Origin: Phycisphaerae bacterium
GTDB taxonomy: Bacteria > Planctomycetota > Phycisphaerae > UBA1845 > Fen-1342
Length of the DNA: 64,000 nucleotides
Assembly (NCBI GenBank): GCA_028277645.1
Contig: JANQFV010000054.1
Location: 1 to 64,000 of the forward strand
Reading direction: 5' to 3'
Part shown: positions 9,489 through 20,138 of the stretch, piece by piece
Position numbering within the stretch: the first letter of the stretch is position 1
Layout: each line of letters opens with the position of its first letter
Program-made: the position numbers and the translations under genes
Notes under the pieces: model-generated
The model's input: only the letters and a program-made list of their open reading frames with translations
Told to the model about the DNA's origin: nothing
The model's database searches: none

Positions 9489-10580
9489 TTGAGCACCGCA
9501 ACCGTCCGTGATATCGCCACCGCGTTGGGAGTTTCGCCGGCGACCGTGTCGAGATCGCTCAACAACTCCCCGGATGTGAGTACCCCACTCCGCGAACGCG
9601 TGCTCGCCGAAGCCCGCCGACTCGGTTACGAACTGCCCCGCCGCGGAACGCGCACCGGGCGCATCGGAATCATTTACTTCAACGAAACCTCCGGACCCAA
9701 GTTCAGCGGCTACGACGGTGTGATCTGGGGGGGCGTAGCCCGCGCGGCCCTGGCGCTGAAGTACGATGTGAGCGTCGTCGACCCGCTCGATCGCAAGCCC
9801 GGCGAGTCGTTCAGTGCCTTCGCCATTCGTAAGGGGCTCGAGGGCCTGGTCCTCCGTGTCGACGTCGAGACTCGGCACTTCTGCCAGAAGGTTGCCGAGG
9901 ACGGCGTACCGCACGTCGTCGTCGCCGACCACTTTGATGACGAGATCGTCAATTACGTGTGCTGCAACACGTCTGCCCCGAGCCGCGCCGCCGTCGAGCA
10001 CCTGATCCACCTGGGTCATAAACGCATCGCCGTCTGCCACAACGCCGTCCTCGATACCGACCACCGCGACCGAATCGAGGCGTATCACGCGGCATTGACC
10101 GAAGCTGGCATCACACCCGAACCCGAACTCAAGATTTCCGTGAACGCGGAGATCGCCGGCGGAGCAGCGGCATTCAATCGCCTGATGTCGCTACCCAATC
10201 CGCCGACAGCGATGTTCATCACCGATCCGGCCCTCACGGTTGGCGTGCTCCGCCGCGCTTTGGAAGTCGGCATTTGCGTGCCGGACGAGCTCTCCGTCAT
10301 CGGCGTGGACGACGAACGCCTGCGCAAGATGACGCACCCGATTTACACCGCAGTCTGCCAGAACGCCTCGGACCTGGGACACCAGGCCGGCCGTTGGCTC
10401 TGCCGTCAGCTCGCACACCAGTCCGCGAGCCGCCGCGCTACTCCACGGCTGCAGATGGAAATCGAGGGGTTCCTGGAAATCAATCAGACCACCGCCCCGC
10501 CGCCGGCGAAATCGGTGCGTGTTACGCCCACCGGACAACGCCTGAACGGCGACCACGACGCGCTACAACAAGCGATGTAA
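9489..10580 (+). CDS. LacI family transcriptional regulator
   Basis: This 363-residue protein has an N-terminal helix-turn-helix ([20 protein letters not shown], residues about 5-24), the hinge region, and a periplasmic-binding-protein-like sugar sensor domain. The latter includes [11 protein letters not shown] and the late [14 protein letters not shown] segment typical of GalR/LacI. The start is TTG at 9489 after a purine-rich stretch (AAAAAGG, GGGAA). In this family an Ala before TVSR goes with operators of the nAAnCGnTTn type (CcpA, GalR), which matches the TGAAAGCGCTTGCA sites elsewhere in this locus. It is the first gene of the GH5/GH30 run and probably represses the locus in the absence of a gluco-oligosaccharide. 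The effector is not known. Confidence 0.93.
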   Translation: MSTATVRDIATALGVSPATVSRSLNNSPDVSTPLRERVLAEARRLGYELPRRGTRTGRIGIIYFNETSGPKFSGYDGVIWGGVARAALALKYDVSVVDPLDRKPGESFSAFAIRKGLEGLVLRVDVETRHFCQKVAEDGVPHVVVADHFDDEIVNYVCCNTSAPSRAAVEHLIHLGHKRIAVCHNAVLDTDHRDRIEAYHAALTEAGITPEPELKISVNAEIAGGAAAFNRLMSLPNPPTAMFITDPALTVGVLRRALEVGICVPDELSVIGVDDERLRKMTHPIYTAVCQNASDLGHQAGRWLCRQLAHQSASRRATPRLQMEIEGFLEINQTTAPPPAKSVRVTPTGQRLNGDHDALQQAM

Positions 10581-10590
10581 GACGAGGTGC

Positions 10591-11388
10591 ATGATGCTAT
10601 CGACGCCGCAGTTTCCGAGAAGCCGAAGGTCCGCCGGGTTCACGCTGATCGAACTGTTGGTTGTGGTGGCGATCATCGCGCTGCTGATCTCGATCTTGCT
10701 GCCGTCACTGAGCCGCGCCCGGCGACAGGCCTCGCGCGCCGTCTGTCAGTCGAATCTGCGCCAGATCTTTCTTGCGACCGAAGCGTATGCCCGGGACTAC
10801 GGAGACCGGTACCCCCTTGCAAAGAATCTGCACGAAGACCGGGAACAATATGCAGCACTCGGCCGGGCGCAGTATATTCAGGATGCACTGATTCCGTACG
10901 TGGGCGGCCAGCGAGCAGCAGATCTGCCAGTCGGTGTCGACGAAACCGCATTTTCGCCAATATTCCGCTGCCCGGATGTCGTCCGCGGAGGAGGCGTAGC
11001 GGCCTGGGGCGTCGACTCCGAACATTGCCACTATCGCTACAATTTTCACAAGGCGATTATCTATTCGAACGATGACAAGCGCCGCGTCGGAGTTGGACGG
11101 GTAACGTCTTCCGTCCGCATCCCAGCCATCGCTGTGCTGTATTTCGACATGGCTTGGTTGGACTGGACGCTTGACCAGTTTCCGCACAACGTCGGTAAGC
11201 CCGGCCTCAACGTCGGCTACGCTGATGGCCACGTTGCGCCAATAACCGCCGAGGAATACAGAGCTCAGAACCCGCCAACCGAGCCCGGGGGCGAAGAAAA
11301 CAACTTCGACAAGGAGCCCGAGTACCGCTTCCTCGGCAACGGCTGGGACGGCTATATCAAGGATCCTAATGAACCGGGTGGTAAGTGA
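10591..11388 (+). CDS. type II secretion/pseudopilin-like protein with prepilin N-terminus
   Basis: The 265-residue product has a short basic leader, then [20 protein letters not shown], the prepilin peptidase site (G|F) and methylated helix of type IV pilin-like proteins. After the helix come a periplasmic alpha/beta head and the motif [12 protein letters not shown], which marks the planctomycete/verrucomicrobial pilin-like proteins with an H-X9-DG C-terminus. The ATG at 10591 follows a GAGG at short spacing. It begins 10 bases after the regulator's stop, and its own stop overlaps the GH5 start, so it belongs to the operon. It may help assemble or export the secreted proteins encoded next to it, but there is no direct evidence. 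Confidence 0.85.
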   Translation: MMLSTPQFPRSRRSAGFTLIELLVVVAIIALLISILLPSLSRARRQASRAVCQSNLRQIFLATEAYARDYGDRYPLAKNLHEDREQYAALGRAQYIQDALIPYVGGQRAADLPVGVDETAFSPIFRCPDVVRGGGVAAWGVDSEHCHYRYNFHKAIIYSNDDKRRVGVGRVTSSVRIPAIAVLYFDMAWLDWTLDQFPHNVGKPGLNVGYADGHVAPITAEEYRAQNPPTEPGGEENNFDKEPEYRFLGNGWDGYIKDPNEPGGK

Positions 11389-13835
11389 CCGCTCGAACGT
11401 CGCACATTCTGACGGCGGCCGCGCTAGTCGCATTGGCCGCAAACATGGCGGTCGGCGCGGAGCCGGGCGCCCTGCACCTCTCTGGGCACCGGCTGGTCAA
11501 TGCCGCGGGTGAGCCGGTGACGCTGAAGGGCTGCAACCTCGGCGGCTGGCTGCTGCTCGAACCGTGGATGCTGGGGATCCGCGACAAACGCATCCGCGAT
11601 CAGTGGGATATCGTCACGACATTGAATGATCGATTCGGCGCGGACCGGGCCGAAGAACTGCTCGACGCGTTTCGGCACAATTGGATCGGCCCGCGCGAGA
11701 TCGCGCTCGCCAAGTCGTTCGGCTTTAACCTGCTACGCGTCCCCTTCCACCACGAATTGCTCGCGACAGAAGATGAACCACGCACACTGCGCGGCGACGC
11801 CTTCGAGTGGCTCGACCGTGCGGTCGAGCTTGCTGAGCAGGCCAGCATGTACGTCATCCTGGACATGCACGGTGCGCCCGGCGGGCAGAGCATTGATATG
11901 CCGACCGGCCGCGTGAATCAAAATAAGCTGTGGACGGACGTCGCCTGCAGGGAGCGCATGGCTTGGCTGTGGCAACGGATCGCCGAACGCTATCGTGACC
12001 GCAATGCGGTTGTCGCGTACGACCTGATCAACGAGCCGTGGGGCGATTTCCGCACGGACGTGCGCCCCTACCTGCTGAAGATCGTCGGTGAACTACACGA
12101 ATCGATCCGCGCGGTCGACAACGACACGCTGGTCCTCGCTCCCGGAGCGCTGCAGGGCATTCGCTTCTACGGCGATCCACGGGAGCGCGGCTGGCGCAAC
12201 GTCGGCTTCACCGAGCACTTCTACCCGGGCCTGTTCGGCCAGGGCGCGCCGACGCTCGAAACGCACGCCCGCTTCCTCGGACTGACGGTCGCGTCGCGCC
12301 AAGTGTGGATCGAGAAAGTAAACGTGCCGTATCTACTGGGCGAGTTCAACGTGGTTTTCGAGGCCGCTGCCCAGCCCGAAATGATGCGCCGCTACTACGA
12401 CGCGTGCGCAGAAAACGGCTGGCTCACGACGATGTGGAGCCTGCGGATCATCGACACGCGCGGCGGCATCGCGGCCGACAATTGGTACCTGATCACGAAC
12501 GAAGAACCGTTCTCACTGCCCGATCTGCATTCGGCATCATTCGACGAGCTCGAGCGAGCATTCACGGCGCTGGGCACGCAGAAGTTGGTCGCCGATACGG
12601 ACCTTCGCACGGCGCTCACCGACCGCGTCGCCCCTCCGTTAGTGCTGGCCAAACATGCTCCGGTAACACGCGGCGCACAACTCACCAACCGGAACGCAGC
12701 ATGGCAGTCCGCGGACGTGGGTGACGCACATCCGACCGGGGCCATTCGTTCTGACGAAAACAACCTGGTCGTTTTCGGCGGCGGCAACGACATCTGGGGC
12801 AAGCGCGACGCATTCCATTTCGCCCACCGCCCCACAGCCAGCCAATTTTCAGCCCGTTCCTGGCTGACCGAATTCCGCGCGCCCTACCATTTGGCCAAGG
12901 CGGGTTGGATGCTGCGCGAGAGCGTGGCGGCTGACGCGGCACACATTTTGATTCATGCCTTTCCCGATGGCCGCGTCATGCTCGCCTGGCGATCCGAACG
13001 CGGCGCTGCGACGCAAGAGCGCACACTGGCGATCAGCGGACCGCCGGTCGGCCTCGGCATCGAGCGCCGTGAAGCTGGCATTGTGGTCCACTACACGAAT
13101 TCGGCCGGCGAGTGGTTCAGCGAACCTGTTCCGGAGATCGCCGCCCTACGCACCGACGGTCTTGTCGGCTTGGCCTGCTCGTCGCACGACGAATTAGCGC
13201 TCAGCGCCGCGACGTTTCAAAACAAGCGACCGTCCGACGATCGGCTTCCGGACGCGATCGCCGGTTCCAATAATCTGCTCGCCAATGCATCGTTCGAAGA
13301 TGCGGCTAGCGACGTAGCGGTCGCACGCGGGTGGCACCGCTGGGGTGCGCGGTTGAATCGCGTCGTAGACGACCGGTCTTCGCGCACGGGTAATTGTGCA
13401 CTTGCATATGATGCTGGAAAGCACGCGTCACGCGACAATGTCGGCGTGTGGCAGGATCTGCATGACATTCAGCCCGGAGAGCAACTCACGCTCGGCGTTT
13501 TCGCGCATCGCGATAGTGCGACGGAAGATAGTCCGGGCGGCGGCGCGATCGAATTGCGCATCGAGAGCCCGGGCGACGATCGAGTGCTTGCTGTCACCGC
13601 ACAAAAGTTCAACGCTCGGGACATCGCAACGGGCGATGACTGGAGCCTGCTGCAGGTCTCAGGCACCAGCCCGAGCAGTCAGTTGCGTGTATTGATCATC
13701 GCGCACCCCGGCGCGGCGGGCGCTCGGGAGGCGACATTGGAGTTCGATGATGCGTTTCTCCGCGTGGCGTCGGAGCAACAGCTTTTGGTTTCGACAATTC
13801 GCCAACCACGTCTCTGCACAGGAGGAGAGAAATGA
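11385..13835 (+). CDS. secreted GH5 beta-glucanase with C-terminal beta-sandwich and CBM-like domain
   Basis: The start is GTG at 11385, overlapping the previous stop (GTGA). A signal peptide (1-24) is followed by a GH5 barrel at about 30-410. [15 protein letters not shown] recalls exo-1,3-beta-glucanases (GH5_9-like). The acid/base is Glu217 in LINEPWG and the nucleophile Glu320 in LLGEFNVV. Residues about 430-610 form a laminin-G/DUF1349-like sandwich around [15 protein letters not shown], also found in the large GH5-GH17-GH30 protein of this locus. Residues about 625-800 look like a CBM4/9-type carbohydrate-binding module ([12 protein letters not shown] start, FDDAFLRV end). Expected activity is hydrolysis of beta-1,3-linked glucan outside the cytoplasm; linkage is inferred from family likeness only. 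Confidence 0.88.
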   Translation: MTARTSHILTAAALVALAANMAVGAEPGALHLSGHRLVNAAGEPVTLKGCNLGGWLLLEPWMLGIRDKRIRDQWDIVTTLNDRFGADRAEELLDAFRHNWIGPREIALAKSFGFNLLRVPFHHELLATEDEPRTLRGDAFEWLDRAVELAEQASMYVILDMHGAPGGQSIDMPTGRVNQNKLWTDVACRERMAWLWQRIAERYRDRNAVVAYDLINEPWGDFRTDVRPYLLKIVGELHESIRAVDNDTLVLAPGALQGIRFYGDPRERGWRNVGFTEHFYPGLFGQGAPTLETHARFLGLTVASRQVWIEKVNVPYLLGEFNVVFEAAAQPEMMRRYYDACAENGWLTTMWSLRIIDTRGGIAADNWYLITNEEPFSLPDLHSASFDELERAFTALGTQKLVADTDLRTALTDRVAPPLVLAKHAPVTRGAQLTNRNAAWQSADVGDAHPTGAIRSDENNLVVFGGGNDIWGKRDAFHFAHRPTASQFSARSWLTEFRAPYHLAKAGWMLRESVAADAAHILIHAFPDGRVMLAWRSERGAATQERTLAISGPPVGLGIERREAGIVVHYTNSAGEWFSEPVPEIAALRTDGLVGLACSSHDELALSAATFQNKRPSDDRLPDAIAGSNNLLANASFEDAASDVAVARGWHRWGARLNRVVDDRSSRTGNCALAYDAGKHASRDNVGVWQDLHDIQPGEQLTLGVFAHRDSATEDSPGGGAIELRIESPGDDRVLAVTAQKFNARDIATGDDWSLLQVSGTSPSSQLRVLIIAHPGAAGAREATLEFDDAFLRVASEQQLLVSTIRQPRLCTGGEK

Positions 13836-14464
13836 CGCGTAGTTTGTTCCGAACGGGTTTGCTCGGAGTGCTGGTAATCGGCATCGCCGCACCGGCGTCG
13901 GCAAACCTGCTCACCAACGGTGGCTTTGAAGACGGTGATACCGGCCAACTCGGCTCGGTCGCGGTCCCCAGCTGGAACAGTTGGGGCGGCAGCGGCTGGC
14001 ACCACGATGACGTCGGCAAGGTCATCGACACCAAGGCCATGAAGCTCTGGTGGGACGACGCCGGGCTGTACCAGGATGTCACCGTCACCGGCGGCGGCCT
14101 GTACGATTTCAGCGTGCAGGTCTTCAACGCATCGGATGACCAGCTCAACCAGTGGAACGGCTTGATCAAGGCCGAGTTCTACGACAGTTCGATCGGCACG
14201 GACCCGGGCGATGCGCTCGCGAACGTGGAGTTGGAACGCTACTACTCCGCGACTGATCCGGTCGACACGTGGGTCGAGATTGGTAACACGATCACAGCCC
14301 CGGCCGGTGCGGACATCGGGCGCATCGTGCTGCTGATCGTTGACTGGCAGCCCGATCCCAGTGGCGTGCTGAACTTCGACGAGGCGTCGATCACACTGGT
14401 CCCCGAGCCGGCTGCGTTCGCGCTGTTGGCGATCGCGACGCTCGTGTTGCGCCGCCGCGCGTAG
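13832..14464 (+). CDS. PEP-CTERM sorting domain protein
   Basis: This 210-residue exported protein starts in an ATGA overlap with the GH5 stop. A signal peptide ends at about residue 25 (PASANLLTNGGFED). The body is a single CBM-like jelly-roll of about 150 residues, of the type that begins NLLTNGGFEDGD. The tail VPEPAAFALLAIATLVLRRR is a textbook PEP-CTERM signal: the PEP motif, a hydrophobic helix, then arginines. Such tails are processed by exosortase at the cell envelope. No exosortase gene lies in this window. Likely role: glycan binding at the cell surface alongside the GH5. Confidence 0.88.
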   Translation: MTRSLFRTGLLGVLVIGIAAPASANLLTNGGFEDGDTGQLGSVAVPSWNSWGGSGWHHDDVGKVIDTKAMKLWWDDAGLYQDVTVTGGGLYDFSVQVFNASDDQLNQWNGLIKAEFYDSSIGTDPGDALANVELERYYSATDPVDTWVEIGNTITAPAGADIGRIVLLIVDWQPDPSGVLNFDEASITLVPEPAAFALLAIATLVLRRRA

Positions 14465-14600
14465 CGCGTACGTCGTGCAATCCGGCGACCGCTGACACGC
14501 AGAATCGTCTCGCGGTGGCTGGAGGATGAACAGAAGCTGTTCTCTACCCGGCCCGTATGCCGGTCATGTATTGTTTGCTCACAGAATCTGGAGACTCGAG

Positions 14601-15899
14601 ATGCGAATGACACGTCTTGGCCTGCTGACCGCTGTCGCGCTGGGACTACTCACCAGCCCGGCCGCTTTGGCCATCGACAACCTCCTGTACAATCCGGGTT
14701 TCTTTTCCGCCGACCCGAACGACCCCAACTCACCGTACGGCGACGGCTGGAGTATGTGGGGTGCAGCCGACCACAACGCTTTCTGGGGGCCCGCGAACCC
14801 GCACGCCAGCATGTACGGCAACTGGTTCGACAACGTTGGCGGGCACTATCAGTCGAGCATTGCCGGACTCGCCGGCACTACGTACCAGCTCGAACTGAGT
14901 GACGTTCGCATCGAAGTGGCCTGGGACGCCGACCTCTGGTTCGGGTTCGAGTACTACCTGGCCGACGACACCACCAAAGTTGGCGAGTCGCTCGTGCTGA
15001 TCGACACCGCCGCGCGGCTGGCAAACGGTCAGACTGACGGCAACGTGTTCAGTATGCAGGCAACCGCTGTCGCGGGCACGGAGATCGTGCGGCCCATGTT
15101 CCGTTTCGACAACGTCAACGGTGCCTACGAGAACATGCCTCAGGCCAACTCCTTTGTGTTCAACACGCACATGAGCGTCGCGCCGGCGCCCGGCGATGAA
15201 TACCTGAAGAACGCGGACTTCTTCGACACGAACGGCGACGGCGGCTTCGGTGACTACTGGGGCAAGTATGGCAACATCGACTTCAACGAGTTCTTCGGTC
15301 CGAACAACCCGCACGCCAGTCTCTACGCCGACACGATCGGGAACAGTGGCGGCGTCTGGCAGCAGGGCATCCTCGGCACGCCGGGTGAGGACTACCGTCT
15401 TGATCTGACCAATGTGCGTGTCGAGGCAAACTTCGATGCCGACCTGTACGCTGGTCTCGAATACTACGGAGCCGACGATTTCGCCAAGATCGGCGAGAAC
15501 ATCGCGCTGCTCGACACGAGCGTCACCGGCGACGGCCTGTCGTACAGCGTTACCGGCACCGCCGTCTCGGGCACCGCCTACGTCCGCCCGATCTTCTTCT
15601 TCGACAATGTTGCCACTACCGGCGGCGAGCAGCGTAACGTGTTCATCTTCGCCACCTCGCTCACTGAACTCGACGTGCAGATTCTCGTCGGCGACCTGAA
15701 CTGCAACGGCGAAGTGGGCTTCGACGACATCAATCCGTTCGTCGACCTGCTGGTGAGCGGCTACGACGCCTGGCAGGCGCAGTACCCCGACTGCCCCGGC
15801 GAGAATGGCGACATCAACGGCAACGGCGATTATGGACAAGACGGCTCGGCTGATTTCGGCGACATCAATCCGTTCGTCGAGTTGCTGACCGGCTCCTGA
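14601..15899 (+). CDS. secreted protein: two copies of a glycan-binding-like module plus doubled dockerin-like tail
   Basis: The start at 14601 has a GGAG 7 bases upstream; the open frame reaches back to 14526 without a site. The 432-residue product has a signal peptide (about 1-24), then two related modules of about 150 residues, each with a W-G-x-x-D/N-F-N-x-F/W-G-P-x-N-P-H-A-S pattern and an F-R/F-F-D-N-V ending. The C-terminal 70 residues carry two calcium-loop-like halves: GDLNCNGEVGFDDINPFVDL and ADFGDINPFVELL. A third copy of the large module is fused to the GH30 encoded next. There is no catalytic domain. It looks like a binding or scaffolding partner of the GH30. Confidence 0.8.
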   Translation: MRMTRLGLLTAVALGLLTSPAALAIDNLLYNPGFFSADPNDPNSPYGDGWSMWGAADHNAFWGPANPHASMYGNWFDNVGGHYQSSIAGLAGTTYQLELSDVRIEVAWDADLWFGFEYYLADDTTKVGESLVLIDTAARLANGQTDGNVFSMQATAVAGTEIVRPMFRFDNVNGAYENMPQANSFVFNTHMSVAPAPGDEYLKNADFFDTNGDGGFGDYWGKYGNIDFNEFFGPNNPHASLYADTIGNSGGVWQQGILGTPGEDYRLDLTNVRVEANFDADLYAGLEYYGADDFAKIGENIALLDTSVTGDGLSYSVTGTAVSGTAYVRPIFFFDNVATTGGEQRNVFIFATSLTELDVQILVGDLNCNGEVGFDDINPFVDLLVSGYDAWQAQYPDCPGENGDINGNGDYGQDGSADFGDINPFVELLTGS

Positions 15900-16053
15900 C
15901 GCCGGCCGCGAGCAGGGTCTCCAGGACGCACGCCAGTTGGTTGCGACGCTGTACCGACTGGCGTGCTCTCGTTACCGGTCGCGCAGCCCTCGGGATTTGC
16001 CGTCCCGCGCCTATACTGAGCATGTAAGACTTGACGAATACGCCGAGGACAGC

Positions 16054-18312
16054 GTGAAGCAGCTAGCCGTACTCCTGATCGGACTCACCCTGGCCGTCGC
16101 AGTCGCATCAGACGTCGACGTGTGGCTGACTCGCGGCGATGAAGTCAGCCTGCTCGAACAGCGGCCAACACTGACGTTTACGACGGGCAGTGGCACGCAC
16201 GCCACCAAGATCAACGTTGACGACACGACGACATACCAGATGATCGATGGCTTCGGGGCCGCCGTCACGGACTCGTCCGCCTGGCTGATCTGGAACGAGC
16301 TGAATGCAACCCAACGTGCGACGCTGCTGGACGAGCTGTTCTCGTCCGTTGATGGCATCGGTATTAGTTTTGTGCGCATTCCGATGGGCGCCTCGGACTT
16401 TGCGCTGAGTGCGTACACGTACGACGACATGCCGCCGGGGCAGACCGATCCCAATCTCGAGAACTTCTCGATCGCGCATGATCTGGCCTACATCATTCCG
16501 ACGCTGCTGGAAGCCCGCAATCGCAACCCCGAGCTGAAGGTTATGGGCTCGCCGTGGAGCCCGCCAGCCTGGATGAAGACGACTGAGTCACTCTGGGGCG
16601 GTGCGCTGGAAACACAGTACTACGACGAGTACACCGAGTACTTTGTGCGTTTCGTGCAGGACTATGAGGCCGCGGGTATCCCTATCCACTCCGTCACGCC
16701 ACAGAACGAACCGCTCAACGACACGACGGCGATGCCTGCGTCGACGATGCAGACGTATCAGCAAAGCGCATTTGTCGGCGATCATCTCGGCCCAGCGTTT
16801 GTTGCCACCGGCATCGACGCAAAGATCATCATCTTCGACCACAATTGGGCCGATTGGAGTTATCCCGTCACGGTGATGAACGACCCCGAAGCCGGACAGT
16901 ACGCGGTGGGTGCCGCGTTCCACGGCTACGACGGCGACGTCTCGCAACAGTCGCAGTTTCACAACATCCACCCCACGGCCGAGGTGCACTTCACCGAGAT
17001 AACCGGCGGCGAATGGGCCACCAACTTCGCCGACAATCTCGTCTGGGGCGTGGGGAACATCATCATCGGCACCACGCGCAACTGGTCGCGTAGCGCCATC
17101 TACTGGAACGTCGCTCTCGATCAGAACCACGGCCCACGCATCGGCGGCTGCCCAGATTGCCGTGGCGTCGTGACGATCAACACGGGCAACGGAGCGGTGA
17201 CGCACGAGGTCGAGTACTACATCATCGGCCACGCGAGCAAGTTCGTGCAGCCAAGTGCAGTCCGGATCGCCTCTGACTCACACGAAGGTACGCTCGAAAC
17301 GACTGCCTTCCGCAATCCGGATGGTTCGATCGCGCTGATCGCGCTGAATCCGTCGGGTTCTTCGCGCTGGTTTGACGTGCTCATGGACGGCGAATACTTC
17401 GCGTACCGCCTGACCGGTCGTTCGGTTGCGACGTTTGCCTGGGGCGGCACACTTCCCGCCGGCGATTTCGACAGTAACGGCGTCGTGGATTTCGACGACA
17501 TTGACGATGGAACGCAGGGCAACGCCAACAGCCTGTTCGATTACTTGGGACAAGCACCGCCGCGGCCTGAGGACGACGTGGACGCCACCGGCGATTCGGC
17601 GGGCGTCATCGACGTCGCCGACCTGTATGTCCTGGTCGAGCAGTTGATCGGTTCGCTGATCGGCGACCTGACGCACGACTACTTTGTCGATCTCGACGAC
17701 TTCGAATTGCTCGCCGCCGCGATGGGCACGGCGGACGGATACTTCAGCGGCGATCTCGATGGCACGCTGGCCGTGGACGTATTTGACTTCGCCGTAATGC
17801 AACGGAAATTCAGCCCGGCGCCGTCGATTCCGAACCTGATTAGCAACCCCGGTTTCGAAGACCTTAACGGCGACGGTGACTTCGGCGATTCCTGGGGGCG
17901 CTGGGGCGATACCAACTTCAACGATTACTGGAGCGGCAACGCGCACGCCAGCCTCTTCGCCGACGCGTTCGGCAACAACGGCGGCATATACCAGCAGGGG
18001 ATCCCGGGCACGGTCGGCCAGACTTACCAGTTTGACCTGCTCAACGTACGCATCGAGGACAACGCCGACGCCGACTTTCGCTTCGGGCTGGAGTTCTTCC
18101 CCGCCGACGACGCAACGCTGATTCAGGAAGTGTTGATCCCGCTCGACACAAGCACCCCCGGTGACGGCCTGACCTTTAGCATGTCCGCGCCCGCCCCCGC
18201 CGGCACGGTCTACGTTCGTCCGATGATCCGCTTTGACAACGTGCAGTCCGTCGCCGGCAACCAGGATAACGTGTTCGTCTTCGACACAGCGCTCCACGCA
18301 GTTACGCAATAA
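16054..18312 (+). CDS. secreted GH30 beta-glucanase with dockerin-like region and C-terminal module
   Basis: The start is GTG at 16054 with GAGG 5 bases upstream, giving VKQLAVLLIGLTLAVAVA as the signal peptide; the frame is open back to 15937 without a better site. The 752-residue protein has a GH30 barrel (IDGFGAAVTDSSAW, then SPWSPPAWMKT). The acid/base is Glu219 in PQNEPLND and the nucleophile Glu315 in HFTEITGG. A GH30 beta-sandwich follows to about residue 465. Next come several Asp-rich calcium-loop-like segments (DFDSNGVVDFDDID, DLTHDYFVDLDDF). The last 155 residues are one copy of the module found twice in the preceding gene product. GH30 members of this type cut beta-1,6-glucan or glucosylceramide; beta-1,6-glucan fits the locus better. 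Confidence 0.88.
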   Translation: MKQLAVLLIGLTLAVAVASDVDVWLTRGDEVSLLEQRPTLTFTTGSGTHATKINVDDTTTYQMIDGFGAAVTDSSAWLIWNELNATQRATLLDELFSSVDGIGISFVRIPMGASDFALSAYTYDDMPPGQTDPNLENFSIAHDLAYIIPTLLEARNRNPELKVMGSPWSPPAWMKTTESLWGGALETQYYDEYTEYFVRFVQDYEAAGIPIHSVTPQNEPLNDTTAMPASTMQTYQQSAFVGDHLGPAFVATGIDAKIIIFDHNWADWSYPVTVMNDPEAGQYAVGAAFHGYDGDVSQQSQFHNIHPTAEVHFTEITGGEWATNFADNLVWGVGNIIIGTTRNWSRSAIYWNVALDQNHGPRIGGCPDCRGVVTINTGNGAVTHEVEYYIIGHASKFVQPSAVRIASDSHEGTLETTAFRNPDGSIALIALNPSGSSRWFDVLMDGEYFAYRLTGRSVATFAWGGTLPAGDFDSNGVVDFDDIDDGTQGNANSLFDYLGQAPPRPEDDVDATGDSAGVIDVADLYVLVEQLIGSLIGDLTHDYFVDLDDFELLAAAMGTADGYFSGDLDGTLAVDVFDFAVMQRKFSPAPSIPNLISNPGFEDLNGDGDFGDSWGRWGDTNFNDYWSGNAHASLFADAFGNNGGIYQQGIPGTVGQTYQFDLLNVRIEDNADADFRFGLEFFPADDATLIQEVLIPLDTSTPGDGLTFSMSAPAPAGTVYVRPMIRFDNVQSVAGNQDNVFVFDTALHAVTQ

Positions 18313-18424
18313 GGCCCCGGCCCAGAATGTCGGTCATCCCCCGTCGCGTTTGCGGGAGAGCTACTCACGCGCACGACCGGCACATCCCGCCAAGTGTAGG
18401 GGCGCAACCTGCTAACGCGCGAAC

Positions 18425-20107
18425 TCAGTTGGACGGTTCGCTCTCACGAAGCAGGCGGATGGCACGCTGGATTTCGGGGGCCTTCATGAAGATCTCCCAG
18501 CACTTGCCGGTGCGGTGGTTCTCGATCATGGGGGCGATGGGGCCGACGTCGATGCTGATGTACGCGTTGGCGCACCAGTCCTGCGTCAGGTTGAATGCGT
18601 CGTAGAAGCCGAACGGGCCCCACAAGCGCTTGCCGTATTTCGTGAACATCTCGACAAGCGCGGCGCGCGACTCGTCGGGAAGATACGGCATCGAGGCGAG
18701 CGCGGCGGTTGGTGTGATCGTTCCATCGTCGCGTTCGCCGGGGCCGTGGGCCTTGTAGCCGTCGCGGTTGAGGCTTGCGGTCAGACCCCAGAGCGGACCT
18801 TCGTAGCCTTTGAAGTCTTCGCTGCGCGAGCGCATGTAGCGAATCTGCGCCTGGCACCATAGCCGGATCGAGTCGTAAAACGACCGGTCGCGATAAGACA
18901 ACGCGCGCGGATCAAATCCCAGGTACGAGTAGTGTCCGCAAAACAGCGGCAGGTCCGAGTTCCAGTGCATCGTGACGCCCTGCCACTGCTCACTGCGCCA
19001 GGTGCCGATCTTCTCGTGTTGCCAGCCTTCGTAATACACGCGGGTGGGCACTGGATGAGTCGGCGACGCGACGGCGAGTATGTAGACGATGTGCGTTTCG
19101 TTGAAACCCGTGCAGCCGAGGTTGATGGCCCACTCGTGCTCGGGCGACCAGAGCCAGTTGATGACGGACGAGCCGTCCTGCTCGCGCTGACGCACAAACC
19201 AGGTCCATTCGACCTCGTGCCACAGCTTATCTGCCAGCGCGCGGATTTCGAGTTCGACCGGGTCGTCGCGATCGAAATACTCGCGGGCCGCAATCAGGCC
19301 GGCGATGGCGAACGCCGTCTCGACGCTGTCGGCGCCGTCATTACGCGGTGCGAACGGATGCACCTCCCCCGTCTCGCCGTTCATCCAGTGCGGGAACGCT
19401 CCGTGGTAACGCGTGCCCTTGGTCGCGAGGAAGCGGGCCATCTTGAGCACCCGCTCGGCGGCCTGCTCGCGCGTGATGAACTCACGTTCTACGCCGACGA
19501 TGAGGTTGAACGACGCGAACATCACCGACGCGATCGAGCAGACGTTGCGGTTCCAACTCGGCAGCATCTCGCGCGGCAACCCGGAAACGGGATGGGCCGC
19601 GTCGTAGTAGTAGCGGAACCCAGCCTCCTGCACTTCGGTCACGAGCTTGTCCGCGTCGAACGGCTGCGGCGAGCCACTGACCGGCGACGACCAGGGTGAG
19701 GCACGGATGATGCGCTGCGGCGCGCCGGCGTGTTCGCCCGAACGCTGTTTGCTCTTCTTCGTGACTTCGACCATGCGCACACGGTAGTGAAACTTGCCGC
19801 CGGCTTTGCCGTGGAAGTCACTGTGGGCCGCCATCTGGAGCCAGCCATCGTGCAGCGGTTCAAACGGACCGTGCGGGCTGGGCCCTCGCTCGAGCTGGAA
19901 GTTCCACGTCTCGTGGTTCCAGAAGTTCAGCGGTTCGTCCCAGTAGAGATCGACACGCCACTGACGCGAGTACGCGCGCAGGTTCGTCGGCGTTGGTAGC
20001 TGGTGAACTTCGTCGGTAGTAGTTCTCTGTTGTGCGGCGGCGGGTGCGACGAACAACATCCCCGTCATCACGATGAGCGTTACCGTGCGGATGAGGTGGG
20101 CGATCAG
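18425..20107 (-). CDS. GH144 endo-beta-1,2-glucanase (SGL type), first copy
   Basis: This 560-residue secreted protein has a fibronectin-III-like segment at about 30-160 (PTPTNLRAYSRQWRVDLYW) and then the (alpha/alpha)6 'glycoamylase' domain PF10091, which is GH144. Typical stretches are FRYYYDAAHPVSGLPRE, GTRYHGAFPHWMNG, DDGTITPTAALASMP and NLTQDWCANAYISIDVGP. GH144 enzymes cut beta-1,2-glucan to sophoro-oligosaccharides. The start is odd. No ATG gives a full signal peptide, while a CTG at 20107 has AGGAG 7 bases upstream and yields LIAHLIRTVTLIVMTGMLFVAPAAA. The alternative is ATG at 20068. The gene begins 31 bases after the GH94 stop, so the two form an operon. Confidence 0.88.
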   Translation of the reverse strand: MIAHLIRTVTLIVMTGMLFVAPAAAQQRTTTDEVHQLPTPTNLRAYSRQWRVDLYWDEPLNFWNHETWNFQLERGPSPHGPFEPLHDGWLQMAAHSDFHGKAGGKFHYRVRMVEVTKKSKQRSGEHAGAPQRIIRASPWSSPVSGSPQPFDADKLVTEVQEAGFRYYYDAAHPVSGLPREMLPSWNRNVCSIASVMFASFNLIVGVEREFITREQAAERVLKMARFLATKGTRYHGAFPHWMNGETGEVHPFAPRNDGADSVETAFAIAGLIAAREYFDRDDPVELEIRALADKLWHEVEWTWFVRQREQDGSSVINWLWSPEHEWAINLGCTGFNETHIVYILAVASPTHPVPTRVYYEGWQHEKIGTWRSEQWQGVTMHWNSDLPLFCGHYSYLGFDPRALSYRDRSFYDSIRLWCQAQIRYMRSRSEDFKGYEGPLWGLTASLNRDGYKAHGPGERDDGTITPTAALASMPYLPDESRAALVEMFTKYGKRLWGPFGFYDAFNLTQDWCANAYISIDVGPIAPMIENHRTGKCWEIFMKAPEIQRAIRLLRESEPSN

Positions 20108-20138
20108 TTTCTGACTCCTGATGTGAGTGTTGATGGCA

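Noticed and set aside
14730..15839. Long minus-strand open frame of 369 codons
   Set aside because: It is exactly antisense to the dockerin-like module gene. It is Val/Asp/Glu-rich in the way typical of shadows of GC-rich genes and has no ribosome binding site.
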